A DNA stretch of 64,000 bases, taken from Shewanella woodyi ATCC 51908 (lineage in GTDB: Bacteria > Pseudomonadota > Gammaproteobacteria > Enterobacterales > Shewanellaceae). The DNA is taken from NCBI RefSeq assembly GCF_000019525.1, contig NC_010506.1:186001-250000 (forward strand), in the 5' to 3' direction. The notes under the pieces are model-generated. The model was not told where the DNA came from, did not search any database, and saw only the letters and a list, made by a program, of their open reading frames with translations. Made by a program: the position numbers and the translations under genes. Of this stretch, positions 1 to 10,097 are shown in pieces; position 1 is the stretch's first letter, and each line of letters starts with the position of its first letter.

Positions 1-2340
1 ACGCAAAATATCGCCCAAATCATAGCTCAAGAACTCAATGTTCGTGAGCAACAGGTCTCCGCCACTATCGCTCTTTTAGATGATGGTTCTACGGTCCCAT
101 TTGTTGCCCGTTACCGTAAAGAGGCGACAGGGGGGCTTGATGATACTCAGCTACGTACTTTAAATAGTCGCTTGAGTTACCTGCGTGATCTTAATGATAG
201 GCGAGAAGTGATTCTGTCGAGTATCGATGCTCAAGGTAAGTTAACTCCTGAGTTGAGAAAATCCCTGTTTGATGCTGATAGCAAGACGCTTCTGGAAGAT
301 CTTTATCTGCCCTATAAACCAAAGCGTCGTACTAAAGGTCAGATTGCCATTGAAGCGGGTATCGAGCCATTAGCCGATCTACTACTGGGTAATAGAGGCG
401 CCGACATAGAAGCTGAAGCGGGTAAATACATACAGGCTGAAGCTGGTTTTTCTGATACTAAGCTAGTGTTGGATGGTGCTCGTTTTATCCTGATGGAAAG
501 ATTTGCTGAAGATGCGATTCTGCTTCAGAAAGTGAGACGACACCTAACTGAGAACTCAGTGCTAGAAAGTCGCGTAACTAAAGGTAAAGAGCAGGAAGGT
601 GCTAAGTTCCGTGACTATTTCGAGCATACTGAAAAGCTAACTAAAATCCCATCTCACCGTGCACTTGCAATGCTTAGGGGCCGTAACGAAGGCGTACTTA
701 GTTTGAGCATGAATGCTGATCCCAGCAATGAATCTAAGCGTGGTAGCTACTGTGAAGTGATCATTGCTGACCATTTTAAGCTTAATCTTGGAGCTGGGGA
801 TGTCGATGCTTGGCTGAAAACTGTGGTTACAGCAACTTGGCGCATAAAAATTGCTCTGCAGATGGAGAATGAGTTTATAGCTAAGATGCGTGAACTTGCA
901 GAGTCTGAAGCAATCAATGTATTTGCTCGTAACTTGGGCGATCTCTTGATGGCACCGCCAGCGGGAGCTAAGGCGACATTAGGGCTAGATCCTGGTCTAA
1001 GAACTGGAGTGAAGGTTGCGATTGTCAACAATACGGGCAAGTTAGTCGCCCACACGACAATTTTCCCTCATGCGCCTCAAAATCAGTGGGATAAGTCCGT
1101 TCGTACTTTAGCCAACTTGGCAAAAATGCATAAAGTTGAGTTGATAGCTGTGGGTAATGGCACGGCGTCAAGAGAGACAGATAAACTGGCGGGTGAACTT
1201 ATCGCTGCCGTCAGAGATGAACTGCCTAAGATCACCAAGATCATGGTGAGCGAAGCAGGAGCATCGGTTTACTCTGCTTCTGAGCTTGCTGCCGATGAGT
1301 TTCCAGATCTAGATGTGTCTATTCGTGGCGCGGTTTCGATTGCACGACGTTTACAAGACCCGCTTGCTGAGCTGGTTAAGATCGAACCTAAATCTATCGG
1401 GGTCGGCCAGTATCAGCATGATGTCAGTCAAAGCCAACTTTCATTATCTCTTGAGAGTGTTGTTGAAGATTGCGTAAACAGTGTTGGGGTTGATCTAAAT
1501 ATGGCGTCTGCGCCATTACTGGCTCAGGTTGCTGGTCTTAATAAGACACTTGCAAGAAATATCGTGACCTACCGTGATGACAATGGTGAGTTTACTGAGC
1601 GCAAACAGTTGCTTAAAGTTGCTCGGCTAGGCCCTAAAGCCTATGAGCAAGCGGCAGGTTTCTTACGTATTTTGAATGGAAAAAATCCGCTAGATGGCTC
1701 ATCGGTTCACCCAGAAGCGTACTCTTTGGTAACCGCTATTGCCACGGCTAAAGGGCAAGCGCTTGATAGCTTGGTGGGGAATAGTGAGCTGCTTAAAAGC
1801 CTCAATGCTGCCGACTATATTACTGACAAGTTTGGTCTGCCAACGGTGACAGATATCTTAGCTGAGTTAGATAAACCTGGTAGAGATCCACGTGGTGAGT
1901 TTAAGACTGCTGCGTTTAAAGAGGGTGTTGAGAAGGTTAGCGATCTAAAACCTGAGATGATTTTAGAAGGGGTTGTGACAAATGTGACTAATTTTGGTGC
2001 ATTTGTGGATGTGGGAGTTCATCAGGATGGGCTGGTACATATCTCATCGTTAACAGATAAGTTTGTTAGCGATCCCCATACCATAGTTAAAGCCGGTGAC
2101 GTGGTTAAAGTGAAAGTCATGGAGGTGGACGCTGAGCGTAAGCGCATTGCATTGAGTATGCGTCTCGACGAGAAGCCTAGTGAAAAATCCACCAATCGTA
2201 CAACCTCTAAGACGACGGGGGGCAAGCCTAATCACAATGGGGGCGGTAAACCTCAAAACCGAGCTAAACAGAAACCTCAACCAGCCAATGCTGCTATGGG
2301 CAATGCCTTTGCTGACGCTTTTGCCAAACTAAAGAAGTAG
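1..2340 (+). CDS. tex: Tex, S1-domain RNA-binding transcription accessory protein (5' partial)
   Basis: The reading frame is open from base 1 and ends at the TAG at 2338-2340, so the start lies just outside the window. The visible 779 residues match the usual Tex/YhgF length, so probably only the initiator Met is missing. An in-frame TTG at 172 is not the start, because the conserved N-terminal part ([17 protein letters not shown]) lies before it. The order is an N-terminal helical region, a YqgF/RNase-H-like domain ([12 protein letters not shown]), a helix-hairpin-helix region and a C-terminal S1 domain ([20 protein letters not shown]), followed by a basic, low-complexity Lys/Gln/Asn-rich tail. 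Tex is a cytoplasmic nucleic-acid-binding factor associated with transcription. The family call is firm. Confidence 0.96.
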   Translation, partial: TQNIAQIIAQELNVREQQVSATIALLDDGSTVPFVARYRKEATGGLDDTQLRTLNSRLSYLRDLNDRREVILSSIDAQGKLTPELRKSLFDADSKTLLEDLYLPYKPKRRTKGQIAIEAGIEPLADLLLGNRGADIEAEAGKYIQAEAGFSDTKLVLDGARFILMERFAEDAILLQKVRRHLTENSVLESRVTKGKEQEGAKFRDYFEHTEKLTKIPSHRALAMLRGRNEGVLSLSMNADPSNESKRGSYCEVIIADHFKLNLGAGDVDAWLKTVVTATWRIKIALQMENEFIAKMRELAESEAINVFARNLGDLLMAPPAGAKATLGLDPGLRTGVKVAIVNNTGKLVAHTTIFPHAPQNQWDKSVRTLANLAKMHKVELIAVGNGTASRETDKLAGELIAAVRDELPKITKIMVSEAGASVYSASELAADEFPDLDVSIRGAVSIARRLQDPLAELVKIEPKSIGVGQYQHDVSQSQLSLSLESVVEDCVNSVGVDLNMASAPLLAQVAGLNKTLARNIVTYRDDNGEFTERKQLLKVARLGPKAYEQAAGFLRILNGKNPLDGSSVHPEAYSLVTAIATAKGQALDSLVGNSELLKSLNAADYITDKFGLPTVTDILAELDKPGRDPRGEFKTAAFKEGVEKVSDLKPEMILEGVVTNVTNFGAFVDVGVHQDGLVHISSLTDKFVSDPHTIVKAGDVVKVKVMEVDAERKRIALSMRLDEKPSEKSTNRTTSKTTGGKPNHNGGGKPQNRAKQKPQPANAAMGNAFADAFAKLKK

Positions 2341-2360
2341 TTACTGTTTGGATGCATAAA

Positions 2361-2391
2361 AATGCCGAAGCTAACGCTTCGGCATTTTTGT
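2361..2391 (+). terminator. Rho-independent terminator of tex
   Basis: An 11-bp perfect stem (2361-2371 with 2376-2386) with a TAAC loop is followed by a T run, 20 bases after the tex stop codon. Confidence 0.9.
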
Positions 2392-2520
2392 ATCACGGGC
2401 AACACATAAGTAAAAAGTATGAGGATTTTGGTATAAAGTATGAACTAAATGTTTCTAAATGTGTCTGATATAGCTATTAGGGCTCCAAAGAGAGCCGAAA
2501 ACTATTCAGGACATCTAAAA

Positions 2521-4491
2521 ATGCGTACTTCATTGTCTTATTTAGGGCCATTTCGCTCAATTCTCACCTTCTGTTTTATCTCGTTACTGTTTCTAACATT
2601 GAGTCGTATTGGCTTAGGCATATGGCAGGCTGAACGTGTCGCTGCGGTTGATGGCTGGTCTCATCTCTTGATTCAGGGTCTGCGAGTCGACTTTGCTAGC
2701 TTATGTTGGTTATGGGGAGTTGCTGCATTGGGGACAGCAATCTTCTCAGGTGATCATATTCTTGGTCGAACCTGGAAAAGTATTCTACGAATATGGTTAA
2801 CCTTGGGCTTGTGGTTGATTGTATTTTTAGAGATATCAACACCGTCATTTATTGAGGAGTATGGGTTTCGTCCAAACCGACTTTATGTCGAGTACCTTAT
2901 CTATCCTAAAGAGGTGTTCTCCATGTTGTGGAGTGGCCGCAAGTTTGAACTTATCTTAGGTATGCTTGTTAGTGGATTGACCTTGTGGGGAGGCTGGAGA
3001 CTGAGTGGGACGTTACTTAAAAACATAAGTTACCCACGTTTGCTCATGCGTCCGGTTATTACGTTAGCCGTGATTCTTGTGACTTTGCTAGGCGCTAGAT
3101 CCACCTTAGGCCACCGCCCGTTAAACCCTGCCATGGTGGCATTCGATGACGATCCTTTGGTGAACTCCTTAGTGATTAATTCAGCTTATTCATTAGTTTT
3201 TGCTATCGATCAGATGAGGAATGAGGCCAATGCCTCTCAGATTTATGGCCATCTGGATGATCAGGTGGTTATCGATACTGTACGTCGAGACAGCGGACGT
3301 TTATCTGAAGCCTTTACCTCTACAGAGTTTCCCAGCATGTCGTTTAATCAAGCCACGTACCAAGGTAAACCGAAAAACCTTGTGATCATCTTGCAGGAGA
3401 GCTTGGGTGCTCAATTTGTTGGCAGTTTAGGTGGGTTGCCTTTGACACCGAATATAGACAGTTTATCTCAGGAGGGCTGGTCATTTGAGAACCTCTACGC
3501 TACAGGAACACGCTCTGTTCGAGGCATTGAAGCGGTTGTAACAGGTTTTACCCCAACACCAGCTCGCTCTGTCGTTAAACTCGGTAAGAGTCAAAACGAT
3601 TTCTTCTCTATTGCTAGTTTATTGAAAAAACATGGTTATGAGACTCAATTTGTCTATGGAGGGGAGAGCCATTTCGATAATATGAAGAGCTTTTTCTTAG
3701 GTAATGGTTTTAGTGACATTGTCGATGAAAATGACTATGAAAATCCTAATTTTGTCGGTTCCTGGGGAGTATCAGATGAAGATCTGATGCGAAGAGCTAA
3801 CAGTGAGTTTGAGCAGTTCCACAAGGAGGGCAAGCCTTTCTTTAGCTTAGTGTTTAGTTCGAGTAATCATGATCCATTTGAGTTTCCAGATGAGCGTATT
3901 GAACTGTATGAGCAGCCAAAGCAGACACGTAATAATGCGGCTAAGTATGCAGATTATGCCATCGGTGAGTTCTTTAAACTGGCTAAAGAATCTAGCTATT
4001 GGAAAGATACCATCTTTCTTGTGGTTGCCGACCACGACAGCCGAGTTGGTGGCGCAAGTTTAGTGCCTATTCCACGTTTTAGGATCCCTGGGATCATTCT
4101 GGGAGAGGGAGTTGATGTAAAGCATGATAAGCGCATAGTCAGTCAAATAGACTTAGCACCCACCCTGATCTCTTTAATGGGAATATCGTGTAACTACCCT
4201 ATGTTAGGTCGTGATCTAACCCAGACAAGTGAAGATTGGCCCGGTCGTGCCTTGATGCAATACGATAAGAATATGGCTTACCTTAGAGGTGATGATGTCG
4301 TGATCTTACAGCCTGATCGTGATCCCGCTGGCTTTAAATACTACTCAAAAACAGGGTTATTATCGAAGTCTCCTCAGAGTGATGAGATGAAGCTAGCTGC
4401 AAAAAGTTGGGCATTATGGGGAAGCATGGCTTACCAAAAAGGCTTGTATCGCGTGGCGACTGATGACGTCGAGCTGGTTACTATCAGATAA
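2521..4491 (+). CDS. LTA-synthase-like membrane sulfatase/phosphoglycerol transferase
   Basis: This is an inner-membrane protein with about five N-terminal hydrophobic segments followed by an extracytoplasmic alkaline-phosphatase/sulfatase-fold domain. Visible family motifs are the metal-binding Glu in NLVIILQESLG, a TGTRSVRG segment with the likely Thr nucleophile, and VVADHDSRVGG near the C-terminus with Asp-His metal ligands. Such enzymes transfer phosphoglycerol or phosphoethanolamine to envelope glycans or lipids, or act as sulfatases; the substrate cannot be read from sequence. I prefer the ATG at 2521 (656 aa), because the hydrophobic part begins soon after it and the sequence from the earlier ATG at 2449 to 2521 looks like non-conserved leader. 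The 3' end overlaps the convergent gene by 8 bp. Confidence 0.85.
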   Translation: MRTSLSYLGPFRSILTFCFISLLFLTLSRIGLGIWQAERVAAVDGWSHLLIQGLRVDFASLCWLWGVAALGTAIFSGDHILGRTWKSILRIWLTLGLWLIVFLEISTPSFIEEYGFRPNRLYVEYLIYPKEVFSMLWSGRKFELILGMLVSGLTLWGGWRLSGTLLKNISYPRLLMRPVITLAVILVTLLGARSTLGHRPLNPAMVAFDDDPLVNSLVINSAYSLVFAIDQMRNEANASQIYGHLDDQVVIDTVRRDSGRLSEAFTSTEFPSMSFNQATYQGKPKNLVIILQESLGAQFVGSLGGLPLTPNIDSLSQEGWSFENLYATGTRSVRGIEAVVTGFTPTPARSVVKLGKSQNDFFSIASLLKKHGYETQFVYGGESHFDNMKSFFLGNGFSDIVDENDYENPNFVGSWGVSDEDLMRRANSEFEQFHKEGKPFFSLVFSSSNHDPFEFPDERIELYEQPKQTRNNAAKYADYAIGEFFKLAKESSYWKDTIFLVVADHDSRVGGASLVPIPRFRIPGIILGEGVDVKHDKRIVSQIDLAPTLISLMGISCNYPMLGRDLTQTSEDWPGRALMQYDKNMAYLRGDDVVILQPDRDPAGFKYYSKTGLLSKSPQSDEMKLAAKSWALWGSMAYQKGLYRVATDDVELVTIR

Positions 4492-4993
4492 AGGCTGAGA
4501 TTGCAGATTGAGTGACAGGCTCAGTCTGCCCCTGGTAGAAGGCTTCAATGTGTTGGCCAAACATCTGATAAACTTCTGAAGGCTGATTGAGTACTGGTGC
4601 TCTTGTCTCTTTTCCGCCTTCATTTCTATTTGCGCTCATCTCGTACTGATTATTACGAATATCTCGCCTTTGCAGAGCTGGTTTTCCCTTGAGAAGGTCT
4701 TTAACCATTAAGGCCTGTTGCGGTTGTGCTTGCTGCTGTTGCTGCTTAGTATCCTCTTGCTGTTGCCCGGTACCTTGCTGCTTTCCTTGACTCTTTTCAT
4801 TTAATCTTGCAAGCACATCAGCGTGCTGTGCGGTGCGTTCATGCTGAGGAGTAAAGGGGCGCTCTTCATGACCTTTGGTCATCTCTTGTGGCGGGATCAC
4901 GGGAGGTCTTTGGAGGTTATCTGTGCGCGCAGCGTCGGTAGCGGCATTGGTTGTCGCTATGGGCACATTGGGGTAGTTGGTGACGACTAACAT
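4484..4993 (-). CDS. Gln-rich hypothetical protein
   Basis: I do not recognise this 169-residue protein. It has no signal peptide or membrane segment, is rich in polar residues, and has a Gln-rich tract around residues 73-94 (runs of Q mixed with E, K, A, P) encoded by repeated CAG/CAA-like triplets. The ends are less biased: an N-terminal VTNYPNVPIATTNAA segment and a C-terminal acidic/aromatic part (VYQMFGQHIEAFYQG). It lies downstream of bioH on the same strand, 65 bp after the bioH stop, and its 3' end overlaps the convergent sulfatase gene by 8 bp. The RBS GGAG sits inside a long inverted repeat (described separately), which suggests post-transcriptional control. It is probably a real gene, since the frame is intact with a good RBS and ATG, but its function is unknown. 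Confidence 0.7.
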   Translation of the reverse strand: MLVVTNYPNVPIATTNAATDAARTDNLQRPPVIPPQEMTKGHEERPFTPQHERTAQHADVLARLNEKSQGKQQGTGQQQEDTKQQQQQAQPQQALMVKDLLKGKPALQRRDIRNNQYEMSANRNEGGKETRAPVLNQPSEVYQMFGQHIEAFYQGQTEPVTQSAISAFI

Positions 4994-4997
4994 AATA

Positions 4998-5048
4998 TTT
5001 ATCTCCGACCTCTGGTTAAATAATAACCTTGTTTAGGTCGGAGATAAA
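4998..5048 (-). promoter_or_regulatory. RBS-occluding hairpin upstream of the Gln-rich gene
   Basis: Two 14-base arms (4998-5011 and 5035-5048) are perfectly complementary, with a 23-base loop that itself holds a small GGTTA/TAACC inverted repeat. In the minus-strand transcript the second arm carries the GGAG Shine-Dalgarno element, six bases before the ATG at 4993. No T run follows the hairpin, which argues against an intrinsic terminator for bioH and for an RNA structure hiding the RBS. Confidence 0.65.
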
Positions 5049-5058
5049 GTGGCTAGGC

Positions 5059-5829
5059 TTAAAATTTATTTAACCAATCTGTTAAACCCGTAAGGAACTC
5101 ATCCCTGTGGGAGAGGAAAGGGGCGTGTGAAGCTTTTGGGAGTAAGAGATCGGTAAAATGCGCCTGATGGTTAGGCATCAATGGTGGGACGCGTCTAGGC
5201 ACTAGTCCATCTAATCGGCCCCAGACCCTTAACCAAGGCTGCTCTATTTGAGGGAGTTGAGCTCTAAGGTCTATGTTTTCCAACATCTTCAACCCCTGAG
5301 CTAGGGCTGAATTCTTGGGTAAAGGTCGAGAAAGAACCAGCTCCTTTAGCTGCTTTATGTCCTCTTTTGCTGTTGCGCTTCCCATGACTTGGATCGCGAG
5401 AAAGCGCTCGATTGTTTTACCGATATTTTGCTGCAGTTGAGTTGAGAACTGCGATAGTACTTGAGGAGGGATCCCTGGCCAAGACTCATCCTCACGTGCC
5501 ATAAAACAGGGTGAGGAGGCGATGGTGACTAATCCTCTGACCTGCTCGGGATATCTTAAGGCCGCCTTAGTTGCGACTAAACCACCCAAAGACCAGCCTA
5601 TCCAGATAGCTGTGTTAGGAAGTTGATTAATAATGGCATCAACCCAATCATCTAGATCGCCATCAATTGGGTCACTGTGCCCGAAACCGGGCAGATCGAC
5701 ATAGTGGACTCTATACTCAGATAGGGACGCATGAAGCGGAGTGAAGACCGAACTATTGACTCCCCAACCATGGAGGATGACCAGCTCTTGACCTTGGCCA
5801 ATCGATTCTATGTGTAAGCTCGAACTCAT
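5059..5829 (-). CDS. bioH: Pimeloyl-ACP methyl ester esterase BioH
   Basis: This 256-residue alpha/beta hydrolase is the usual BioH length. It has the oxyanion region LHGWGVN near residue 19, the nucleophile elbow GWSLGG with Ser80, an Asp in VWGRLDGLVP near residue 206 and a His in KASHAPFLSH near residue 235. BioH removes the methyl group from pimeloyl-ACP methyl ester, the step that ends the disguised-fatty-acid stage of biotin synthesis, in the cytoplasm. The divergent gene is gntX/comF, as in enterobacteria, where bioH, gntX and nfuA are neighbours; this synteny supports BioH over other alpha/beta hydrolases. Confidence 0.92.
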   Translation of the reverse strand: MSSSLHIESIGQGQELVILHGWGVNSSVFTPLHASLSEYRVHYVDLPGFGHSDPIDGDLDDWVDAIINQLPNTAIWIGWSLGGLVATKAALRYPEQVRGLVTIASSPCFMAREDESWPGIPPQVLSQFSTQLQQNIGKTIERFLAIQVMGSATAKEDIKQLKELVLSRPLPKNSALAQGLKMLENIDLRAQLPQIEQPWLRVWGRLDGLVPRRVPPLMPNHQAHFTDLLLPKASHAPFLSHRDEFLTGLTDWLNKF

Positions 5830-5895
5830 TCAGCGGGCTTCCTGATTCTCAAGTTGTTGTTAATCTCTATATTGGAAAACAGGTGGTTTGAACCT

Positions 5896-6720
5896 ATGAA
5901 GCAGAAAATGAGTGCTGAACTCGAATCTCTATGGGGCCAGCTTGTGTTTCGTGTCTCTTCAATGAAATCTGTGTTGATTCGAGACTGGCCGCTTTCATCT
6001 GTCTTTATTAAGAGTATACAGTGGGTTTCTGCAAGTTTACCGAATCGCTGCTTGATGTGCCATCAAAGCGTCTTACTGCCGTCTAGAGGCCTTTGCTCTG
6101 CGTGCTTAGACAGTGGGCTGTATCACCAACCTATCTGCCAAGGTTGCGGTTGCTCAATGCAGGTTCAAACAAAATTTTGTGGCCAATGCACTAAGAGTCA
6201 ACCTTTGAGCGTTATAGCTCCCTGTAGTTATCATCAAGGGTTAGGGCGATGGATTGGGGCGATGAAATACCAATCTCAATTTGCAGCGCTTCCTATTTTA
6301 TCTCAAGCTTTAGTCTGTCGAGTTCGAGAGATGGAGAGGTTAAGCTTACTGCAACTTCCTCAGGTTTTGATCCCTGTGCCGCTACACGCTAAGCGATTAA
6401 GAAAGCGAGGTTTTAATCAGGCTTGGTTGATTGCTAATGAAATTTATAAGCAGCTAAATATTCCCATTGTAACGAATGCTGTTGAGCGTGTTGTCGATAC
6501 AAGATCCCAAGCTGGATTGACCGGAAAGCAGAGGCGCCATAATCTCTTATCTGCGTTTAGGCTTGCCGATGATCTCCCCTATCAGAGAGTCGCTTTAATA
6601 GATGATGTGGTGACAACAGGGACGACGGCTAAGGAGATAGCCAGTTTACTCGAAAAACGGCATATCCATGTGCAGGTCTGGTGCTTAGCAAGAGCTGAAG
6701 CACCGGGGCTGCTGGATTGA
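5896..6720 (+). CDS. gntX: ComF/GntX family phosphoribosyltransferase-like protein
   Basis: The N-terminal half carries paired zinc-ribbon-type cysteines (CLMCHQS, CSACL, CQGCGCSM, CGQC). The C-terminal half is a type I phosphoribosyltransferase-like domain with the PRPP loop VALIDDVVTTGTTAKE. Family members take part in DNA uptake (ComF) or are known as GntX/YhgH; the biochemical role is not settled. I chose the ATG at 5896 (274 aa). The frame extends upstream to a TTG at 5854, but that part is not conserved-looking and would leave only 24 bp to the divergent bioH start. The 3' end faces the M14 peptidase gene with a 5-bp gap. Confidence 0.88.
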   Translation: MKQKMSAELESLWGQLVFRVSSMKSVLIRDWPLSSVFIKSIQWVSASLPNRCLMCHQSVLLPSRGLCSACLDSGLYHQPICQGCGCSMQVQTKFCGQCTKSQPLSVIAPCSYHQGLGRWIGAMKYQSQFAALPILSQALVCRVREMERLSLLQLPQVLIPVPLHAKRLRKRGFNQAWLIANEIYKQLNIPIVTNAVERVVDTRSQAGLTGKQRRHNLLSAFRLADDLPYQRVALIDDVVTTGTTAKEIASLLEKRHIHVQVWCLARAEAPGLLD

Positions 6721-6725
6721 CTGAA

Positions 6726-9272
6726 CTAGTTCAATGCCGGAATGAAGTAGAGCGCGTTAGCGTAAATTTTCTCTGAACCTAGCCAGATATTTCTAAACAT
6801 CAAATTATCAGCCAACAGCACCACGGCTCCTTTACCTCTGGGCTCGACCAATATTGCGGGACTCTCAGATAGGCTCCTTTGATACTCCTTGGCAAGGTAA
6901 CCGCTTAAAAGTGGCCTCTGTGCGTACTTAGCAACTTGGCTAAATGGTGTGGAGCTGTCTTCAAATCCTAAGGCTTTATTCTTCAGTATCGGTAACTTTG
7001 AGTCTGGCATACCAAAGCTAAGTGGGTGGCTAGTATCGAGCTTAAGTTCGAGTATTGCTCCGCCGATAGATTGACGAGCCGATAGAGTATCTTTGTCACC
7101 AAAGCTTAAGTCACTGCTGTCAAAAAGCAGCTTAAAAAACCGAGATTCTTTAAGATCGGCTTTAAGTAAGTGATTCTTGTTAAGCCAACTTAATGCGCCC
7201 TTTTGAGCAATAACGACGCCGCCTTTACTGGCAAACTGACCAAGTTTTCTTGCAAACACTTCATTCATTGAGGAGTAGTGGCCACCCGGTAGTAGTACAT
7301 GGGTATACTCACTCAATGGAATTTGAGACACGCGTGTGGCATCAACTAAGGTCGTCGGTATGCCAAGCTTAGTATCTAGGTAGTACCAAAGCTCTCCAGC
7401 TTCAGACTCATCAACGCCATAACCTGTGATAATTAAAGGTTTCACCGGCTTAATTGAGTGAAAATCAGGGCTGCCTAAATCGATTCCTGAGCTACTCGCA
7501 CTGGTGTTAACCGAAGTGATATTGATTGGATGATTTTGTTGAAATTGAGTGATGATACTTTTGAGTTTCTCAAAGGAGCTTTTCGACTGCTTGAGCGGGA
7601 CTTGTAAGCTGCCAGCAGGATAATGTTGCTCTTTACCGTTAACACGGACACTGAAAGGCTTAGCTGCAAACTTTACATGTATGTTTTTCTCAAGGAGCTG
7701 CTCAAGTAGGAGCGCAGCTGAATCTTGTTGCCAGTTGATAAGCAGTGCAACAGCTTCTGGCTTGAGTGTTAATTTGTCGAGTGCTGGTGGTTCTGTCGAT
7801 AACACATCTATATCGAGTTTGACCCCTCTTGCCATATCCAGATCGTAAGCATCCTCTAAGTTCCAGCTTGATACATCATAAAAAGTAGGGTCGTTAAACT
7901 CTTTGCGGTTATCAAACATAGCGAGCAGTAAACTTTTCTGTGCTTGGTGAAGTGGTATGAACAGGCTGCCATTCACGGCAAACTCTCTATTTTTTTGAGT
8001 TACTGGCTTAGTCAGGTAGTAGAAGGTGATCTGGTGTTGCTTGAGCAGATCTTCTAGATCTTTCACTCTAGCTCTGTTTTCGTTTGCACCAATTAAGTAG
8101 CCTGCTTGGCGGCCCTTTAGCTTTGCTTTATCTCTGCCTTGATAGAATTGACTCTGGTAATCAAGCAATGGTTCTTTGAGTGCCAAAGCGCCTTTCAAGC
8201 TTGATATAGACGTTGCAAGGTGGTTGTTGATGGCATCATTTAAGGTTAATTCACTATTATCTGTGGCTTGAACTTGACCCTTAGGACTTGATTGTTCAAA
8301 TAGCACACCGATTGAGCCATTAATATCTGGGTATGTGGAACCTTTGCCATAGAAGTAATCGTCGAATACTTGGCGGCTGAAGTATTCCTGACCCTCTTTA
8401 TCGAGTGCTTGACGATGAAACTGAGCGAGTTTTTCCGTTAATTGTTGGTTTTTCTCAGGGGTCAAAGGATGGGTTCTTTCTGGGACCCCAGGTTGAAAAA
8501 AGTAGCTGCTATCACTATTCATCTCATGGAAGTCACCAACATAATGAGGCTGCCACTTGTGAAAGAGTGCAACTCTACCACGAGACTCAGGATGGCGTAG
8601 AAACAGCCAGTCACGGTTGAGATCGGCAAAATAGTGGTTGGTTCTTCCTGTTGGCCAGTTCTGTTTATGCTCTTTATGACGAGGATCACTAACATCGACC
8701 TGACCGCGGTAATTATTGGTCCAGTTAGAGAAGCGATCAAAACCATCGGGGTTTTGGGTCGGGGTGATAAGCACAACCGCCTCATCGAGAAGTTGTTTTA
8801 CCCAGCTGTCGTTACTACTGGCTAGTAGATAACTCAAGGCTAACGCTGTATGAGCCCCGCTGGCTTCATCTCCATGTATCGAATATGCCAACCAGATAAT
8901 GAGGGGGCCATTCTGCTTTTTGCCTGATTTAGCCTCTTTACGTTGAGTAAGGATCTCATCTAAATGCGCTTGATTTGATTTTGATGTGATAACGGCTGTT
9001 AATTGTTGTCTCTGTTCAAAGCTTTCACCACTGTGCTCAATGGATAATCTCTCACTTTCATTGGCGAGCTGTTTTAAGTAGTAGTTGATCTGATCGTGTC
9101 GTAGATGCCATTTTCCTAATGGGTAGCCGAGAAATGCTTCAGGTGACGTTAACCCAGAGCTAGACGTTAAATTTGAGACTGAGCTCAAATTTTGAGTGGT
9201 AGCTGCAAATGCAGAAGGCAAAGTAACGAACAGATAGCTGGCCGCAAAAAAATAAAGCAGAGCTCTTAGCAT
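6726..9272 (-). CDS. Secreted M14-family zinc carboxypeptidase
   Basis: This 848-residue protein has an N-terminal signal peptide (hydrophobic to about residue 23, ending SAFA). A peptidase M14 domain at about residues 50-350 has the zinc ligands His133 and Glu136 in SIHGDEASGAH, an NPDG motif, a third ligand His in VGDFHEMNSDS, and a probable catalytic Glu in IGVLFEQSS. The remaining 500 residues are a C-terminal region common to the large periplasmic M14 peptidases of Shewanella relatives; part of it (ITGYGVDESEAGELWYYLD, then PGGHYSS) looks like a class-I glutamine-amidotransferase-like fold. Substrate unknown. It sits between gntX and nfuA, which are adjacent in many gammaproteobacteria, so it may be a later insertion there. 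Confidence 0.9.
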   Translation of the reverse strand: MLRALLYFFAASYLFVTLPSAFAATTQNLSSVSNLTSSSGLTSPEAFLGYPLGKWHLRHDQINYYLKQLANESERLSIEHSGESFEQRQQLTAVITSKSNQAHLDEILTQRKEAKSGKKQNGPLIIWLAYSIHGDEASGAHTALALSYLLASSNDSWVKQLLDEAVVLITPTQNPDGFDRFSNWTNNYRGQVDVSDPRHKEHKQNWPTGRTNHYFADLNRDWLFLRHPESRGRVALFHKWQPHYVGDFHEMNSDSSYFFQPGVPERTHPLTPEKNQQLTEKLAQFHRQALDKEGQEYFSRQVFDDYFYGKGSTYPDINGSIGVLFEQSSPKGQVQATDNSELTLNDAINNHLATSISSLKGALALKEPLLDYQSQFYQGRDKAKLKGRQAGYLIGANENRARVKDLEDLLKQHQITFYYLTKPVTQKNREFAVNGSLFIPLHQAQKSLLLAMFDNRKEFNDPTFYDVSSWNLEDAYDLDMARGVKLDIDVLSTEPPALDKLTLKPEAVALLINWQQDSAALLLEQLLEKNIHVKFAAKPFSVRVNGKEQHYPAGSLQVPLKQSKSSFEKLKSIITQFQQNHPINITSVNTSASSSGIDLGSPDFHSIKPVKPLIITGYGVDESEAGELWYYLDTKLGIPTTLVDATRVSQIPLSEYTHVLLPGGHYSSMNEVFARKLGQFASKGGVVIAQKGALSWLNKNHLLKADLKESRFFKLLFDSSDLSFGDKDTLSARQSIGGAILELKLDTSHPLSFGMPDSKLPILKNKALGFEDSSTPFSQVAKYAQRPLLSGYLAKEYQRSLSESPAILVEPRGKGAVVLLADNLMFRNIWLGSEKIYANALYFIPALN

Positions 9273-9500
9273 GGGAGTATCTTTATACTTGTAATATAAG
9301 GTTAAATTAGCATTTAGATGCTATTTTATCCATAAATATTATCGACAATAAGTTGAAGCTAGAGGGCCTTTACAGCGTAATTCTTTCAATAAAAAGGGTA
9401 AACCAATTTAATTGAGGGCTACAAAGCTTGACCCAGTCAGAGTATCATATGAGCAATCCATACTAAAACACTCAAGTTTTACCTGACGGAGCTTGTCTTA

Positions 9501-10079
9501 ATGATCACCATTTCCGATGCCGCTCAGGCTCATTTTGTTAACTTATTAGCAGATCAGCCTGAAGGAACTCATATTCGTGTATTCGTAATTAGCCCTGGTA
9601 CAGCGACAGCTGAGTGTGGGGTTTCATATTGTCCACCTGATGCTGTTGAGGCCGACGATATGGAGTTAGAATACAATGGCTTTAATGCCATGGTCGATGA
9701 GAAATCAGCGCCTTTCCTTGAAGATGCCACGATCGATTTTGTTACCGATCAGCTTGGTTCACAATTAACGCTAAAAGCGCCAAATGCAAAAATGCGTAAA
9801 GTCGCTTCAGATGCGTCGCTTAATGAACGTATTGAATATGTGATCCAGTCTGAAATTAACCCTCAACTTGCTAGCCATGGTGGAAATATCATGTTGCTTG
9901 AAGTCACTGAGGATGGTGTTGCTATTCTACAGTTCGGTGGTGGTTGTAACGGCTGCTCTATGGTAGATGTGACACTGAAAGATGGTATCGAAAAGCAGCT
10001 GCTTGAGATGTTCCCTGGTGAACTAACAGGTGTTAAAGATGCGACAGAGCATCAAGCTGGCGATCACTCGTACCAGTAA
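9501..10079 (+). CDS. nfuA: Fe-S biogenesis protein NfuA
   Basis: The 192 residues match NfuA length. The N-terminal half is a degenerate A-type carrier domain and the C-terminal half is a Nfu domain with HGGNIMLLE and the Fe-S binding pair Cys149-x-x-Cys152 in [13 protein letters not shown]. NfuA holds a [4Fe-4S] cluster at the dimer interface and passes it to client enzymes, notably under oxidative stress or iron limitation. A clear terminator follows. Confidence 0.97.
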
Positions 10080-10097
10080 ATTTAGGATTTGATAAAT

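Noticed and set aside
172..174. In-frame TTG as start of tex
   Set aside because: Conserved Tex sequence continues in frame up to base 1, so the real start is outside the window.
4998..5048. Intrinsic terminator of bioH
   Set aside because: The hairpin is strong but no T run follows it in the minus-strand direction, and it covers the RBS of the next gene.
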